Origin: Pseudomonas sp. URMO17WK12:I2
Lineage (GTDB): Bacteria; Pseudomonadota; Gammaproteobacteria; Pseudomonadales; Pseudomonadaceae
Reading direction: 5' to 3'
DNA length: 64,000 bases
NCBI RefSeq assembly: GCF_003253735.1
Contig: NZ_QKYW01000002.1
Span: 1-64,000, forward strand
In this document: piece by piece, positions 36,553-45,198 of the stretch
How the letters are laid out: each line of letters begins with the position of its first letter
Position numbering within the stretch: the stretch's first letter is position 1
Program-made: the position numbers and the translations under genes
The notes under the pieces: generated by a model
The model's database searches: none
Seen by the model: the letters and a program-made list of their open reading frames with translations, nothing else
Told to the model about the DNA's origin: nothing

Positions 36553-37137
36553 TCAGTTGCCCGCCTGCTCGCGCAACAACCGCGTGATTTCGGCCTGACG
36601 TCTATAGGCCGGCGCCTCGACGGCGTTGAAGTCGCGGCTGTAGCGCGCCGCAAAACCCGCCGTGCCCCATTCCCGGTACTGCTGCACGTGCAGCAGCTCA
36701 TGGGCCCACAAGGCGGCATCCTGTTCTGCCATTTGCGCGTCGCGAAACACGATGATGTCGACCAGGGTGACCGCGCGGATATCCGGGTTCTGCATCACGT
36801 TGCGGGCGGCGCTCAACTCATCAAGGTCGCCAACCTTGTAGCGCACCGAGTCGAGCAGTTCGGCTGCGTAGAACGGCAGCAGCTGTTGGCGGATCGCTGG
36901 CGGAATCGGCAGGGTACCCTGGCGCAACGCCGATTCGCGCGAGCGCAGGATCCAGCCTTCCAGCGCGGCAGCGGTGATGGTTCCGGCGCGCTCCTGCATC
37001 GGGCCGAGCACGCCGTTGGGGTCCGGCACGCAGATGCAGCCGCCCAGGCACACCCGGGTTTCACCCGGCGCGCAGGCCAAGGCGGCAGACACCGGAAAAA
37101 CCGTCAGCAACACATACAGCAGAACGCGTTTGGTCAT
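36553..37137 (-). CDS. Exported DUF4157-like protein with HExxH motif
   Basis: A 194-residue protein with a signal peptide (MTKRVLLYVLLTVFPVSAAL, then A-CAPGETRVC) and several cysteines at 22-36 (CAPGETRVCLGGCIC). HELLH at 146-150 is a zinc-peptidase-type HExxH, in the context ALWAHELLHVQQYREWG typical of DUF4157, found in toxins and effectors. GAGAG supports the ATG at 37137; a start at 37170 would disturb the signal. Whether it is a protease is not known. Convergent with the DoxX-like gene. Confidence 0.7.
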   Translation of the reverse strand: MTKRVLLYVLLTVFPVSAALACAPGETRVCLGGCICVPDPNGVLGPMQERAGTITAAALEGWILRSRESALRQGTLPIPPAIRQQLLPFYAAELLDSVRYKVGDLDELSAARNVMQNPDIRAVTLVDIIVFRDAQMAEQDAALWAHELLHVQQYREWGTAGFAARYSRDFNAVEAPAYRRQAEITRLLREQAGN

Positions 37138-37236
37138 GTACCGCTCTCGATCGAACAAAGACGCGACCATGGCGCCAGCCGCTGCCGTTGTCCAGCCCCG
37201 GCGGCTCCCAGCAGTTGAGCGCAGGGGCTTTGCGGC

Positions 37237-37554
37237 CTACTTGCCAGGCGACAATGCAGCCGACGAAGGGCTGAGCATCTCGAGTTCGCGGATCTCGAAA
37301 TCCCGGCTCAGGTAGTCCATGCGCCGCTCATGGAAGTCGCGCATATGCGCCAAGGCGTTGTGCGCCGCCAGATGCTCGCGGGACTGCCAGACCTCGAAAA
37401 AGATGAACAGCGTCGGGTCGCTGGCATCGCGCAGCATGTGGTACTCGATACAACCCGGCTCGGCGCGACTCGGTTCTACGTAGGCGCGAAACAGCTGCTC
37501 GAAGTCGGCAGCGCGTTCCGGGCGGGTGTGTGCGTGCAGAATGAATCCGTACAT
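37237..37554 (-). CDS. Antibiotic biosynthesis monooxygenase (ABM) domain protein, YgiN-like
   Basis: A 105-residue dimeric-barrel protein: MYGFILHAHTRPERAADFEQ, EPGCIEYHMLRDASD and FEVWQSREHLAAHNALAHMRD are the ABM pattern. E. coli YgiN, next to mdaB, is a quinol monooxygenase of this family; here the ABM gene is divergent from an mdaB-like gene with a shared promoter of about 157 bp. AAGGAG is 9 nt before the ATG. The role in quinone cycling is inferred from this pairing. Confidence 0.75.
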   Translation of the reverse strand: MYGFILHAHTRPERAADFEQLFRAYVEPSRAEPGCIEYHMLRDASDPTLFIFFEVWQSREHLAAHNALAHMRDFHERRMDYLSRDFEIRELEMLSPSSAALSPGK

Positions 37555-37711
37555 CAAAGGTGCTCCTTAGTGGATGTGCTGCACACCCTAGCGCAAGTAA
37601 TCACCTTTAATTCATGCATTTGAGTCACTAATGATTTGCTCATGCAGGTATTTTTCGCCCCCGCGAGAGCCCGTAACCTGGCGCCATTCAATCAGTTACG
37701 GGAAGCCCAGC

Positions 37712-38299
37712 ATGAAGAAGATTCTGCTCCTCAACGCCGGCAAGCAATTCGCCCACTCCGATGGCCGCCTCAATCGCACCCTGCATGAAACCGCTGCCGC
37801 GTACCTCGACGGGGCCGGTTTCGAGTTCAAGACCACCGAGATCGACGCCGGTTACGATGTCGCCGAAGAGGTGCAGAAATTTCTCTGGGCCGACGTGGTG
37901 ATCTATCAGATGCCGGGCTGGTGGATGGGCGCGCCGTGGATCGTCAAGAAGTACATCGACGAAGTGTTCACCGAAGGCCATGGCAGCCTGTACGCCAGCG
38001 ACGGCCGCACCCGCTCCGATGCGTCGCAGAAGTACGGCAGCGGCGGCCTGATCCACGGCAAGCAGTACATGCTGTCGCTGACCTGGAACGCCCCGCAGCA
38101 GGCCTTCGACGACCCGAGCGACTTCTTCGAAGGCAAGGGCGTCGACGCGGTCTACTTCCCTTTCCACAAGTCCCAGGCGTTCCTGGGCATGAGCGCCCTG
38201 CCGACCTTCCTGTGCGTGGACGTGATGAAGCGTCCGGATGTCGAGCGTGACGTGCAACGCTACCGCGAGCACCTGGCGCACGTCCTTGCTACGGCCTGA
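37712..38299 (+). CDS. mdaB: NADPH quinone reductase, MdaB family
   Basis: A 195-residue flavodoxin-fold protein close in length to E. coli MdaB (193). Landmarks: KKILLLNAGKQFAHSDGRLN at the start, FLWADVVIYQMPGWWMGAPW and IVKKYIDEVFTEGHG, and later YMLSLTWNAPQQAF. It reduces quinones by two electrons with NADPH and FAD/FMN, preventing semiquinone radicals. The frame extends back to 37631 without support. The ABM gene stands divergent to it. Confidence 0.85.
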   Translation: MKKILLLNAGKQFAHSDGRLNRTLHETAAAYLDGAGFEFKTTEIDAGYDVAEEVQKFLWADVVIYQMPGWWMGAPWIVKKYIDEVFTEGHGSLYASDGRTRSDASQKYGSGGLIHGKQYMLSLTWNAPQQAFDDPSDFFEGKGVDAVYFPFHKSQAFLGMSALPTFLCVDVMKRPDVERDVQRYREHLAHVLATA

Positions 38300-38366
38300 G
38301 TCGACATGACAAACGAGGCGGCGCCCGGCACTATCGGTCGCTACGCCTCGCCATGGATTGCCCCGC

Positions 38367-38912
38367 ATGCCCTTCCCCAGCCTCCATACCCCACGCCTGC
38401 TGTTGCAGCCCCTGCAACTGGCCGACGCCGAGCAGATCCAGCCACTGTTCGCCCAATGGGAGGTGGTGCGCTACCTCAATAGCCAGGTGCCCTGGCCCTA
38501 CCCTGACGATGGCGCGTTGAGCTACCTGCGTGATGTCGCCCTGCCCGCCATGGCCGCTGGCAGTGAATGGCACTGGACGCTGCGGCCCATCGCCGAACCC
38601 GAGCAGGTGATCGGCGTGGTCAGCCTGATGGACACGCCCGGCAACAACCGCGGCTTCTGGATCGCCCCAGCCTGGCAACGCCAGGGCCTGATGGGCGAAG
38701 CCTGTGTGGCGGTCAATCGCTACTGGTTCGAGGTGCTGCAGCGACCGGAAATGCAGGTGCCCAAGGCGGTGGAAAACATTGCCTCGCGGCGTCTCTCCGA
38801 GCGTGAGGGCATGCGCCTGGTGGCAACCGGCGAAAGCCATTACGTCGGCGGCCGGCTGCCTTCCCAAACCTGGGCGCTCAGCCGCGAAGAATGGCTAAAT
38901 CGGCAGACTTAA
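38367..38912 (+). CDS. GNAT-family N-acetyltransferase (RimJ/RimL-like)
   Basis: A 181-residue protein of the Acetyltransf_3 type: LHTPRLLLQPLQLADAEQIQ at the start, IGVVSLMD, GFWIAPAWQRQGLMGEACVA as acetyl-CoA loop (QRQGLM), and NIASRRLSEREGMRLV typical of the alanine/serine N-acetyltransferases. The substrate is unknown. ATG 38367 gives the family start; TTG 38358 is alternative. Confidence 0.82.
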   Translation: MPFPSLHTPRLLLQPLQLADAEQIQPLFAQWEVVRYLNSQVPWPYPDDGALSYLRDVALPAMAAGSEWHWTLRPIAEPEQVIGVVSLMDTPGNNRGFWIAPAWQRQGLMGEACVAVNRYWFEVLQRPEMQVPKAVENIASRRLSEREGMRLVATGESHYVGGRLPSQTWALSREEWLNRQT

Positions 38913-38931
38913 AATCTGCTGCTGTTTGCAA

Positions 38932-40122
38932 TCACAGCGGCTGCGGCTTGAGCGGCCGGGAAAAACGGTAGGTGGTCACGCAGCACAGCAGCAGGCCACC
39001 GATACCCAACAGGCCGCCGACGATGCCCACGTTGGCCACGCCCAGCTGGCTGCTCACCAGGCTACCGAGCAAGGCGCCACCGCCAATGCCGATATTGAAG
39101 ATGCCGGAGAACAGCGCCATGGCCACGTCGGTGGCGTCGGCGGCCAGATTCAGCACCTTGGCCTGCAGCGCCAGGCCGAAGCACATCATGGCGATGCCCC
39201 AGATCACGCTCAGCATCGCCAGCAAGGTATGATCCCGGGCCACCGGCAGCAGAAGCAGCATGCACAGGCTCAGCACAGTGATCGCCGCGATCACGAAACC
39301 GCGCGGGAAGCGGCCGCTATAACGGCTGAACAGAATGGAGCCGATGATCCCGGCGCAGCCGAACAGCAGCAGCAATACGGTAACCATGTCGGCAGCGATG
39401 CCCGCCACTTCCAGGGCGAACGGCTCGATGTAGGTATAGGCGGTGAAATGTGCGGTGATCACCAGCGCAGTGAGCACATACACGGTGACCAGCGCCGGGC
39501 GCTTGAACAGCACCGGCAGGCTGCGCAGCGAACCGGAGTTCTGGCTCGGCAGCAGCGGCAGGTTCTTCATCAGGCACAGCACCACCACGCCCGCCACCAC
39601 GGCGATCACCGTAAAGGTGGTACGCCAGCCCAGCACCTCGCCGATCACCCTTCCCAGCGGGATGCCCAGCACCATGGCCAGCGCGCTGCCGGTCGCCAAC
39701 AGGCCAAGGGCTTGCGCCTGCTTGCCTTCGGGCGCCACACGGATCGCCAGGGACGCGGTGATCGCCCAGAACAGCGCATGGGCCAGGGCGATGCCGATGC
39801 GGCTGACCATCAGCACGCTGAAACTCCAGGCGATGCCCGACAGTATGTGGCTGGCGATAAATAGCGTGAACACGAAGGCCAGCAGCTTGCGCCGCTCGAT
39901 ATTGCGGGTCAGCAGCATCAGCGGCAGCGAGGCCAGCGCCACCACCCAGGCGTAGATGGTCAGCATCAGGCCGACGCTGGCGGTGGTCATCTCGAAGCTG
40001 TGGCCGATCTGGCTCAGCAGGCCCACCGGCACGAACTCGGTGGTATTGAAAATGAAGGCGCCTAGCGCCAGTGCGATCACGCTCAGCCAGCTGCCGCTGT
40101 GCGTCTGCTCGGGTGTGTTCAT
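38932..40122 (-). CDS. sotB: Sugar/arabinose efflux transporter, MFS
   Basis: A 396-residue, twelve-helix MFS protein of exactly the SotB length (E. coli SotB 396). The first helix reads [20 protein letters not shown] as in Sot[21 protein letters not shown], then [29 protein letters not shown] and [20 protein letters not shown] also match. It exports arabinose or other sugars and drugs. The frame is open to 40245; the ATG at 40122 gives the family start. Confidence 0.88.
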   Translation of the reverse strand: MNTPEQTHSGSWLSVIALALGAFIFNTTEFVPVGLLSQIGHSFEMTTASVGLMLTIYAWVVALASLPLMLLTRNIERRKLLAFVFTLFIASHILSGIAWSFSVLMVSRIGIALAHALFWAITASLAIRVAPEGKQAQALGLLATGSALAMVLGIPLGRVIGEVLGWRTTFTVIAVVAGVVVLCLMKNLPLLPSQNSGSLRSLPVLFKRPALVTVYVLTALVITAHFTAYTYIEPFALEVAGIAADMVTVLLLLFGCAGIIGSILFSRYSGRFPRGFVIAAITVLSLCMLLLLPVARDHTLLAMLSVIWGIAMMCFGLALQAKVLNLAADATDVAMALFSGIFNIGIGGGALLGSLVSSQLGVANVGIVGGLLGIGGLLLCCVTTYRFSRPLKPQPL

Positions 40123-40569
40123 TCGGGTGAGTCCACGCGTGGTGAACGCTGCGCTACCACGGCCATGCGCCCGCAACCTGATGGCAACGAGCGGCGGTAG
40201 ACAGCGAGCGGAAAAATAGAGCCCATACACGACGAACACGCACACGGCAGCTCGCGCTTCCGAAACGATGAACGCTGGAAGTGATGATGCGGTGAGCGGA
40301 AATTATAGGTATGGGATGGCCTGCAGCGACGATTCTACGCACCTGCCTGGCGGCTGAACAATACGCTCGGGAAGGCGTTGGCTGGATGGGCGACGGCCGG
40401 TCTTCAGAGCGATCATCGGTTGCCGTTTACGAACATGGGAAGGAGCGGCTTCAAGGCAAGAGCGGCCGTCGCTGATCCATTGTGGGAGCGGGCCATGCCC
40501 GCGAAAAATCACGGGCATGGCCCGTTCCCACGGGATAAGGGGAACGGCCGCTTTCACCACTTACCCGCC
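40123..40569. other. Intergenic region with a REP cruciform
   Basis: Between sotB and the GntR gene, both minus-strand. It contains the long inverted repeat at 40461-40552. No other element is seen; the segment 40140-40440 holds no convincing gene. Confidence 0.5.
40461..40552. repeat. REP-type nested inverted repeat
   Basis: The inner repeat is 40482-40503 facing 40510-40531 (left arm starts GTGGGAGCGGGCCATGCCCG), with two mismatches in 22 and a 6-nt AAAAAT loop. Outside it, AGCGGCCGT (40461-40469) faces ACGGCCGCT (40544-40552). It lies just downstream of the GntR regulator gene and could block transcription into sotB. Confidence 0.8.
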
Positions 40570-41286
40570 CTAATCCGGTACCTCCACGCTGATATGAATC
40601 GCATCATGGCGCCAGTATTCGAGGTCGCAGTCGATCAGCCGGCCGTGCTGGTCGCGGTTGACCCGGGTGATGCGCAGCGCCGGGCTGCCGGCGGCGACCT
40701 TGAGCGCGGCAGCGGCGTCGGCATGCAGCGCCGTGGGCACCATGTCAAAGCGCACGCGGCCATAGCGTACGTCGTATTCACTGGCGTAGAGCTCGGTCAG
40801 CGAGCGGGTCAGGTCGAAGTCGAGAATGCCGGGAAAGTAGTCGGGGTGCAGGTAATGCTCGACGTACAACACCAGGCGCCCATCGATGCGCCGCGCCCGA
40901 CGGATCTGGTAGACGCTCGACAGCCCCGACAGGCCCAGTAGCTGACAGATGTTCGCGTTTGCCGGCATCAGCCGCGCGCTCAGCACCTCGGTGGCCGGCA
41001 CCCGCCCCTGTTCGGCGACCATGGCGTGAAAGTGGGTACGCACCGATGGGTTGTAGGCCACCCGCGCGGGCGACACGAACCAGCCGCGGCGCTCCTCGCG
41101 GTACACCAGCCCCTGGGCCTCCAGTTGCCCGAGGGCTTCACGCAGGGTGATCCGGGTGGTGTCGAACAACTCGCTCAGGCGGCGCTCGGCCGGCAGCTTG
41201 CCGCTGGCGGGCAGCAGGCCGTGCTCGATCTGCTCCTGCAGCGCGCGGCAGATAGTGGTAACGGCCCGCGGCGTGTCGTCGCGCAT
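40570..41286 (-). CDS. GntR/HutC-family regulator with UTRA domain
   Basis: A 238-residue regulator. The winged helix is at about 5-75 (KLPAERRLSELFDTTRITLR, EALGQLEAQGLVYREERRGW); the UTRA effector domain fills 90-235 (VYQIRRARRIDGRLVLYVEH). UTRA regulators often sense phosphorylated or organic ligands; the PhnF/PhnR type controls phosphonate genes. It is divergent from the ABC operon at 41580 and has GGAGGAG before the start. GTG 41289 is an equally good start. Confidence 0.82.
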   Translation of the reverse strand: MRDDTPRAVTTICRALQEQIEHGLLPASGKLPAERRLSELFDTTRITLREALGQLEAQGLVYREERRGWFVSPARVAYNPSVRTHFHAMVAEQGRVPATEVLSARLMPANANICQLLGLSGLSSVYQIRRARRIDGRLVLYVEHYLHPDYFPGILDFDLTRSLTELYASEYDVRYGRVRFDMVPTALHADAAAALKVAAGSPALRITRVNRDQHGRLIDCDLEYWRHDAIHISVEVPD

Positions 41287-41305
41287 CACCCTGGCTCCTC
41301 CTGGA

Positions 41306-41314
41306 CTAGACCAG
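41306..41314 (-). promoter_or_regulatory. Candidate operator half-site for the UTRA regulator
   Basis: CTAGACCAG (TGGTCTA on the minus strand), about 20 bp upstream of the regulator start. The same heptamer TGGTCTA recurs at 41447-41453 (plus) and 41548-41554 (minus), so all three copies lie in the divergent control region. UTRA-type operators are often palindromes around such sequences. Confidence 0.4.
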
Positions 41315-41445
41315 CCCCGTTACGGGGCACGCTGCGGCGCTGTCTGCGCCGCACCTCTTGCCGCCAAGGCTAGGCAAGCACCATGACCGACAGATGACAG
41401 GCAGGCTGCAAGCATGGCCCATGCCAGGCAATTCGGTGCCTCGGG

Positions 41446-41454
41446 CTGGTCTAC
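41446..41454 (+). promoter_or_regulatory. Candidate operator half-site for the UTRA regulator
   Basis: CTGGTCTAC, sharing TGGTCTA with the two other sites of the region. It lies 126 bp upstream of the binding-protein gene. Confidence 0.35.
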
Positions 41455-41546
41455 GCTCTCTAAGCGCAACGCCGATGAGTGGCCAGCGGCCCTGCCGACA
41501 CAAAACTGTCACTGGCAGCGCCTACATTGGCTTGGCTCTTGCTGAT

Positions 41547-41555
41547 CTAGACCAA
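41547..41555 (-). promoter_or_regulatory. Candidate operator near the ABC operon start
   Basis: GATCTAGACCAA: CTAGACCAA reads TTGGTCTAG on the minus strand, and the core TCTAGA is palindromic. It is 24 bp before the binding-protein ATG, a position expected for repression. Confidence 0.4.
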
Positions 41556-41579
41556 CCTCGCATCGCAAAGGAGTTTCCA

Positions 41580-42638
41580 ATGAAACAACTGCTACTGGCA
41601 TCGCTGATGGGCAGCGCCATCGCTCTGGCTTCCCACGCCATGGCCGCCGACACGGATTTGACTGCACTGGAACAGGCCGCACGCAAAGAAGGCGTCGTGA
41701 ACAGCGTCGGCATGCCGGACAGTTGGGCCAACTGGAAGGACACCTGGCAGGACCTGAGCGACAAGTACGGCCTCAAGCACATGGACACCGACATGAGCTC
41801 GGCCCAGGAAATCGCCAAGTTCGCCGCCGAGAAGGACAACGCCAGCGCCGACATCGGTGACGTCGGTGCCGCCTTCGGCCCCATCGCCGTGGCGCAGGGC
41901 GTGACCCAGCCCTACAAGCCCAGCACCTGGGAGCAGATACCCGAGTGGGCCAAGGACAAGGACGGCCACTGGGCGCTCGCCTACACCGGCTCGATCGCCT
42001 TCATCGTCAACAAGCAACTGGTCAAGGATGTGCCGAAAAGCTGGGCCGACCTGAAAACCGGCAAGTACCGCGTCGCCATCGGTGACGTCAGCGCTGCCGC
42101 CCAGGCGGTCAACGGCGTGCTGGCGGCGGCCATCGCCAACGGCGGCGACGAGAAGAACATCCAGCCAGGCCTGGATTTCTTCGCCGAGATCGCCGAGCAA
42201 GGCCGCCTGTCGCTGGCCAACCCGACCATCCAGACCCTGGAAAAAGGCGAAGTGGAAGTCGGTATCGTCTGGGACTTCAACGGCCTCTCCTACCGCGACC
42301 AGATCGACCCGAATCGCTTCGAGGTGCTGATCCCGTCCGATGGTTCGGTGATCTCCGGCTACACCACCATCATCAACAAGTATGCCAAGAACCCCAACGC
42401 CGCCAAGCTGGCCCGCGAGTACATCTTCAGCGACGCCGGGCAGATCAACCTTGCCAAGGGCAACGCCCGGCCGATCCGCGCCGAGCACCTGACCCTGCCG
42501 GCCGAAGTGCAAGCCAAGCTGCTGCCCAACGAGCAGTACGCCAAGGTCAAGCCGATCAAGGACGCCGCCGCCTGGGAAGCGACCTCCAAGGCCCTGCCGC
42601 AGCAGTGGCAGGAAAACGTGATCATCAATATGGAGTGA
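41580..42638 (+). CDS. ABC transporter substrate-binding protein
   Basis: A 352-residue periplasmic protein of the type 2 iron(III)/2-aminoethylphosphonate/polyamine class. Signal peptide MKQLLLASLMGSAIALASHA then MA-ADTD; MPDSWANWKDTWQDLSDKYG, IADIGDVGAAFGPIA-like ADIGDVGAAFGPIAVAQGVT, and the hinge WALAYTGSIAFIVNKQLVKD follow. AAAGGAG is 6-7 nt before the ATG. It is the first gene of the operon and is followed by a strong hairpin, which may let it be made in excess over the membrane proteins. Confidence 0.85.
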   Translation: MKQLLLASLMGSAIALASHAMAADTDLTALEQAARKEGVVNSVGMPDSWANWKDTWQDLSDKYGLKHMDTDMSSAQEIAKFAAEKDNASADIGDVGAAFGPIAVAQGVTQPYKPSTWEQIPEWAKDKDGHWALAYTGSIAFIVNKQLVKDVPKSWADLKTGKYRVAIGDVSAAAQAVNGVLAAAIANGGDEKNIQPGLDFFAEIAEQGRLSLANPTIQTLEKGEVEVGIVWDFNGLSYRDQIDPNRFEVLIPSDGSVISGYTTIINKYAKNPNAAKLAREYIFSDAGQINLAKGNARPIRAEHLTLPAEVQAKLLPNEQYAKVKPIKDAAAWEATSKALPQQWQENVIINME

Positions 42639-42660
42639 TCCAGGCCTCAGCCTCGTAGCA

Positions 42661-42736
42661 GTAGGGTGGATGACGCTCTTTTCATCCACCATTGCGATCT
42701 CGAAATGGTGGACGGATGAAGCGACGTCCACCCTAC
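42661..42736. repeat. Long inverted repeat between binding protein and hydrolase genes
   Basis: The arm beginning GTAGGGTGGATGACGC at 42661 faces the arm ending GACGTCCACCCTAC at 42736; the inner part CATCCACCATT / AATGGTGGACGG pairs again. This is a widespread Pseudomonas intergenic repeat. Inside an operon such a hairpin can stabilise the upstream mRNA and reduce distal expression. Confidence 0.8.
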
Positions 42737-42762
42737 GCAACCCACCGAACCCAGGATTACCC

Positions 42763-43569
42763 ATGTCGTACAAGGTCATCCTCGTCATTCTCGACGGCCT
42801 CAATTACGAGGTCGCTCGGCATGCGCTCGGCCATCTGCAGGCGTATCGCGCCGCTGGCCGTGCTGCGCTGTACAAACTCGAATGCGAGCTGCCTTCGCTG
42901 TCCAGGCCGCTCTACGAGTGCATTCTCACCGGCGTGACACCCATCGACAGCGGCATCGTGCACAACAACGTGGTGCGCCTCAGCAAGGAGCGCAGCGTGT
43001 TCCACTACGCCCGCGCCGCGGGCCTGAGCACAGCAGCGGCTGCCTACCACTGGATGAGCGAGCTGTATAACCGTGCGCCCTTCGTGGCCGCCCGCGACCG
43101 GCATACCAGCGATGCCAAATTGCCGATCCAGCACGGTCATTTCTACTACGTCGACCACTACCCCGACTCGCACCTGTTCGACGATGCCGAGAACCTGCGC
43201 CTCGCCCATACGCCGGACTTTCTGCTGGTGCACCCGATGAACATCGACGACGCCGGCCACAAGCACGGCCTGAACAGCAGCCAGTACCGCAATGCCGCGC
43301 GCGCTGCCGACATCCTGCTGGCCAATTACCTGCAAGGCTGGCTCGACGCCGGTTACCAGGTACTGGTGACCGCCGACCACGGCATGAACGACGACCGCTC
43401 GCACAACGGCTTGCTGGCCGAAGAGCGCGAAGTGCCGCTGTTCGTGCTCGGTGATGCCTTCAGCCTCAGTGAATCGGCCACCCCGACGCAACTGGAGCTG
43501 TGCGGCACCATCTGCGAGCTGCTCGGCGTGGCCCATGACAAACCTCTGTGCCGGGAGCTGCTGCGATGA
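42763..43569 (+). CDS. Alkaline phosphatase-superfamily phosphodiesterase/phosphonate hydrolase-like
   Basis: A 268-residue protein without signal peptide, so cytoplasmic. Metal ligand Asp11 (VILDGLNYE), the nucleophile position is Ser47 (LPSLSRPLY, where NPP and PhnA enzymes have Thr), followed by TGVTPIDSGIVHNN, then NIDDAGHKHG and TADHGMNDD with the other Asp/His ligands and HNG near residue 224. The family includes nucleotide pyrophosphatases and phosphonoacetate hydrolase. Ser for Thr is seen in alkaline phosphatases. It overlaps the permease gene by ATGA. Substrate unknown. Confidence 0.8.
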   Translation: MSYKVILVILDGLNYEVARHALGHLQAYRAAGRAALYKLECELPSLSRPLYECILTGVTPIDSGIVHNNVVRLSKERSVFHYARAAGLSTAAAAYHWMSELYNRAPFVAARDRHTSDAKLPIQHGHFYYVDHYPDSHLFDDAENLRLAHTPDFLLVHPMNIDDAGHKHGLNSSQYRNAARAADILLANYLQGWLDAGYQVLVTADHGMNDDRSHNGLLAEEREVPLFVLGDAFSLSESATPTQLELCGTICELLGVAHDKPLCRELLR

Positions 43570-44414
43570 GCGCCACCCACAAACCGCGCGGCAAATGGCT
43601 GGCACTGCTGTGCCTGCTGCCCTTCGCGGTGTTCTTTATCGCCTTTCAGATAGCGCCGCTGGTGTGGGTCGCGCTCAACAGCCTGAATACACCGGATGGC
43701 TGGGGGCTGGGCAATTTCGAGAAGGCCTTCGCCTCCAAGTTCTACATGCAGGCGGTCAAGCACAGCCTGCAGATCGCCTTCTGGTCGAGCGTGTTCGGCA
43801 TGCTGATCGCCATTATCGGCAGCTACTCGCTGCGCCAGGTGGACTCGAAACTGCGCGACTTCGTGATCGCCTTTTCCAACATGACCAGCAACTTCGCCGG
43901 CGTGCCTCTGGCCTTCGCGTTCATCATCCTGCTCGGTTTCAACGGTGCACTGACCCTGCTGCTGATCCAGGCCGGACTGATCGACAGCTTCAACCTGTAT
44001 TCCAAGAACGGCCTGATCGTGCTCTACACCTACTTCCAGATTCCCCTCGGCGTGCTGCTGCTCTACCCGGCCTTCGACGCCCTGCGCCAGGACTGGCGAG
44101 AGTCGGCTGCCTTGCTCGGCGCCGGTACCTGGGCGTTCTGGCGGCACATCGGCCTGCCGGTGCTGACCCCGGCGCTGCTCGGCACCTTCGTGATCCTGCT
44201 GGCCAACGCCCTGGGCGCCTACGCCACGGTGTACTACCTGACCACCGGCAACTTCAACGTGCTGCCGATCCGTATCGCGGCGATGATTTCCGGGGACATT
44301 TCCCTCGACCCGAACATGGCCAGCGCCCTGGCGATGATCCTGGTCGGCCTGATGGCGGCGATCACCCTGGTCCATCAGTTGCTGCTGAGGAGGAGCTATC
44401 ATGTCCCGCGCTGA
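43566..44414 (+). CDS. ABC transporter permease 1
   Basis: A 282-residue permease with six helices (FVFFIAFQIAPLVWVALN type start, WLALLCLLPFAVFFIAFQIA) and the EAA-like coupling loop RQDWRESAALLGAGTWAFWR. It is similar to the iron/2-aminoethylphosphonate/spermidine class. Starts inside the hydrolase stop codon and overlaps permease 2 by 14 bases. Confidence 0.85.
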   Translation: MSATHKPRGKWLALLCLLPFAVFFIAFQIAPLVWVALNSLNTPDGWGLGNFEKAFASKFYMQAVKHSLQIAFWSSVFGMLIAIIGSYSLRQVDSKLRDFVIAFSNMTSNFAGVPLAFAFIILLGFNGALTLLLIQAGLIDSFNLYSKNGLIVLYTYFQIPLGVLLLYPAFDALRQDWRESAALLGAGTWAFWRHIGLPVLTPALLGTFVILLANALGAYATVYYLTTGNFNVLPIRIAAMISGDISLDPNMASALAMILVGLMAAITLVHQLLLRRSYHVPR

Positions 44415-45198
44415 TGCCCCGGGAGCCAGCCTCTATCACCGCACGGTGGTCTGGCTGCTGTTCCTGATCCTGCTGCTGCCGCTGGCCGGCACCCTGCTCT
44501 ACTCCCTGGCCACCAGTTGGTCGGCGACCATCCTGCCGGACGGGCTGACCTTCAAATGGTATCTGGAGCTGTGGGGCGAGCCGCGTTTTCTGCGCGCCTT
44601 CGGCCAGTCGCTGCTGGTCTGCTTCGGCGCCCTGGCGCTGTCGGTGCTGCTGATCCTGCCGCTGCTGTTCGTGGTGCACTACCACTTCCCGAAACTCGAC
44701 GCGGTGATGAACGTGCTGATCCTGTTGCCGTTCGCCGTGCCGCCGGTGGTGTCCGCCGTCGGCCTCTTGCAGCTGTATGGTTCCGGGCCGCTGGCCATGG
44801 TCGGCACGCCGTGGATCCTGATCGGCTGCTACTTCACCATCGCCCTGCCATTCATGTACCGAGCCATCACCAACAACCTGCAGGCCATCAACCTGCGCGA
44901 CCTGATGGACGCCGCCCACCTGCTCGGCGCCAGCACCTGGAAGGCCGCCTTTCTGGTGGTGCTGCCCAACCTGAGCAAGGGCCTGATGGTGTCGCTGTTC
45001 TTGTCGTTCAGCTTTCTGTTCGGCGAGTTCGTGTTCGCCAACCTGCTGGTCGGCACGCGCTACGAGACACTGCAGGTGTATCTGAACAACATGAAGAACA
45101 GCAGCGGCCACTTCAACAGCGCCCTGGTGATCTCCTACTTCTTTTTCGTCCTGGTGTTCACCTGGGCGGCCAATCGACTGAACAGGGACAAGGCATGA
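44401..45198 (+). CDS. ABC transporter permease 2
   Basis: A 265-residue permease with six helices and the coupling loop LRDLMDAAHLLGASTWKAAF. Start MSRADAPGASLYHRTVVWLL follows GGAGG. It overlaps the previous permease and the next ATPase (ATGA), so the operon is translated in a chain. Confidence 0.85.
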   Translation: MSRADAPGASLYHRTVVWLLFLILLLPLAGTLLYSLATSWSATILPDGLTFKWYLELWGEPRFLRAFGQSLLVCFGALALSVLLILPLLFVVHYHFPKLDAVMNVLILLPFAVPPVVSAVGLLQLYGSGPLAMVGTPWILIGCYFTIALPFMYRAITNNLQAINLRDLMDAAHLLGASTWKAAFLVVLPNLSKGLMVSLFLSFSFLFGEFVFANLLVGTRYETLQVYLNNMKNSSGHFNSALVISYFFFVLVFTWAANRLNRDKA

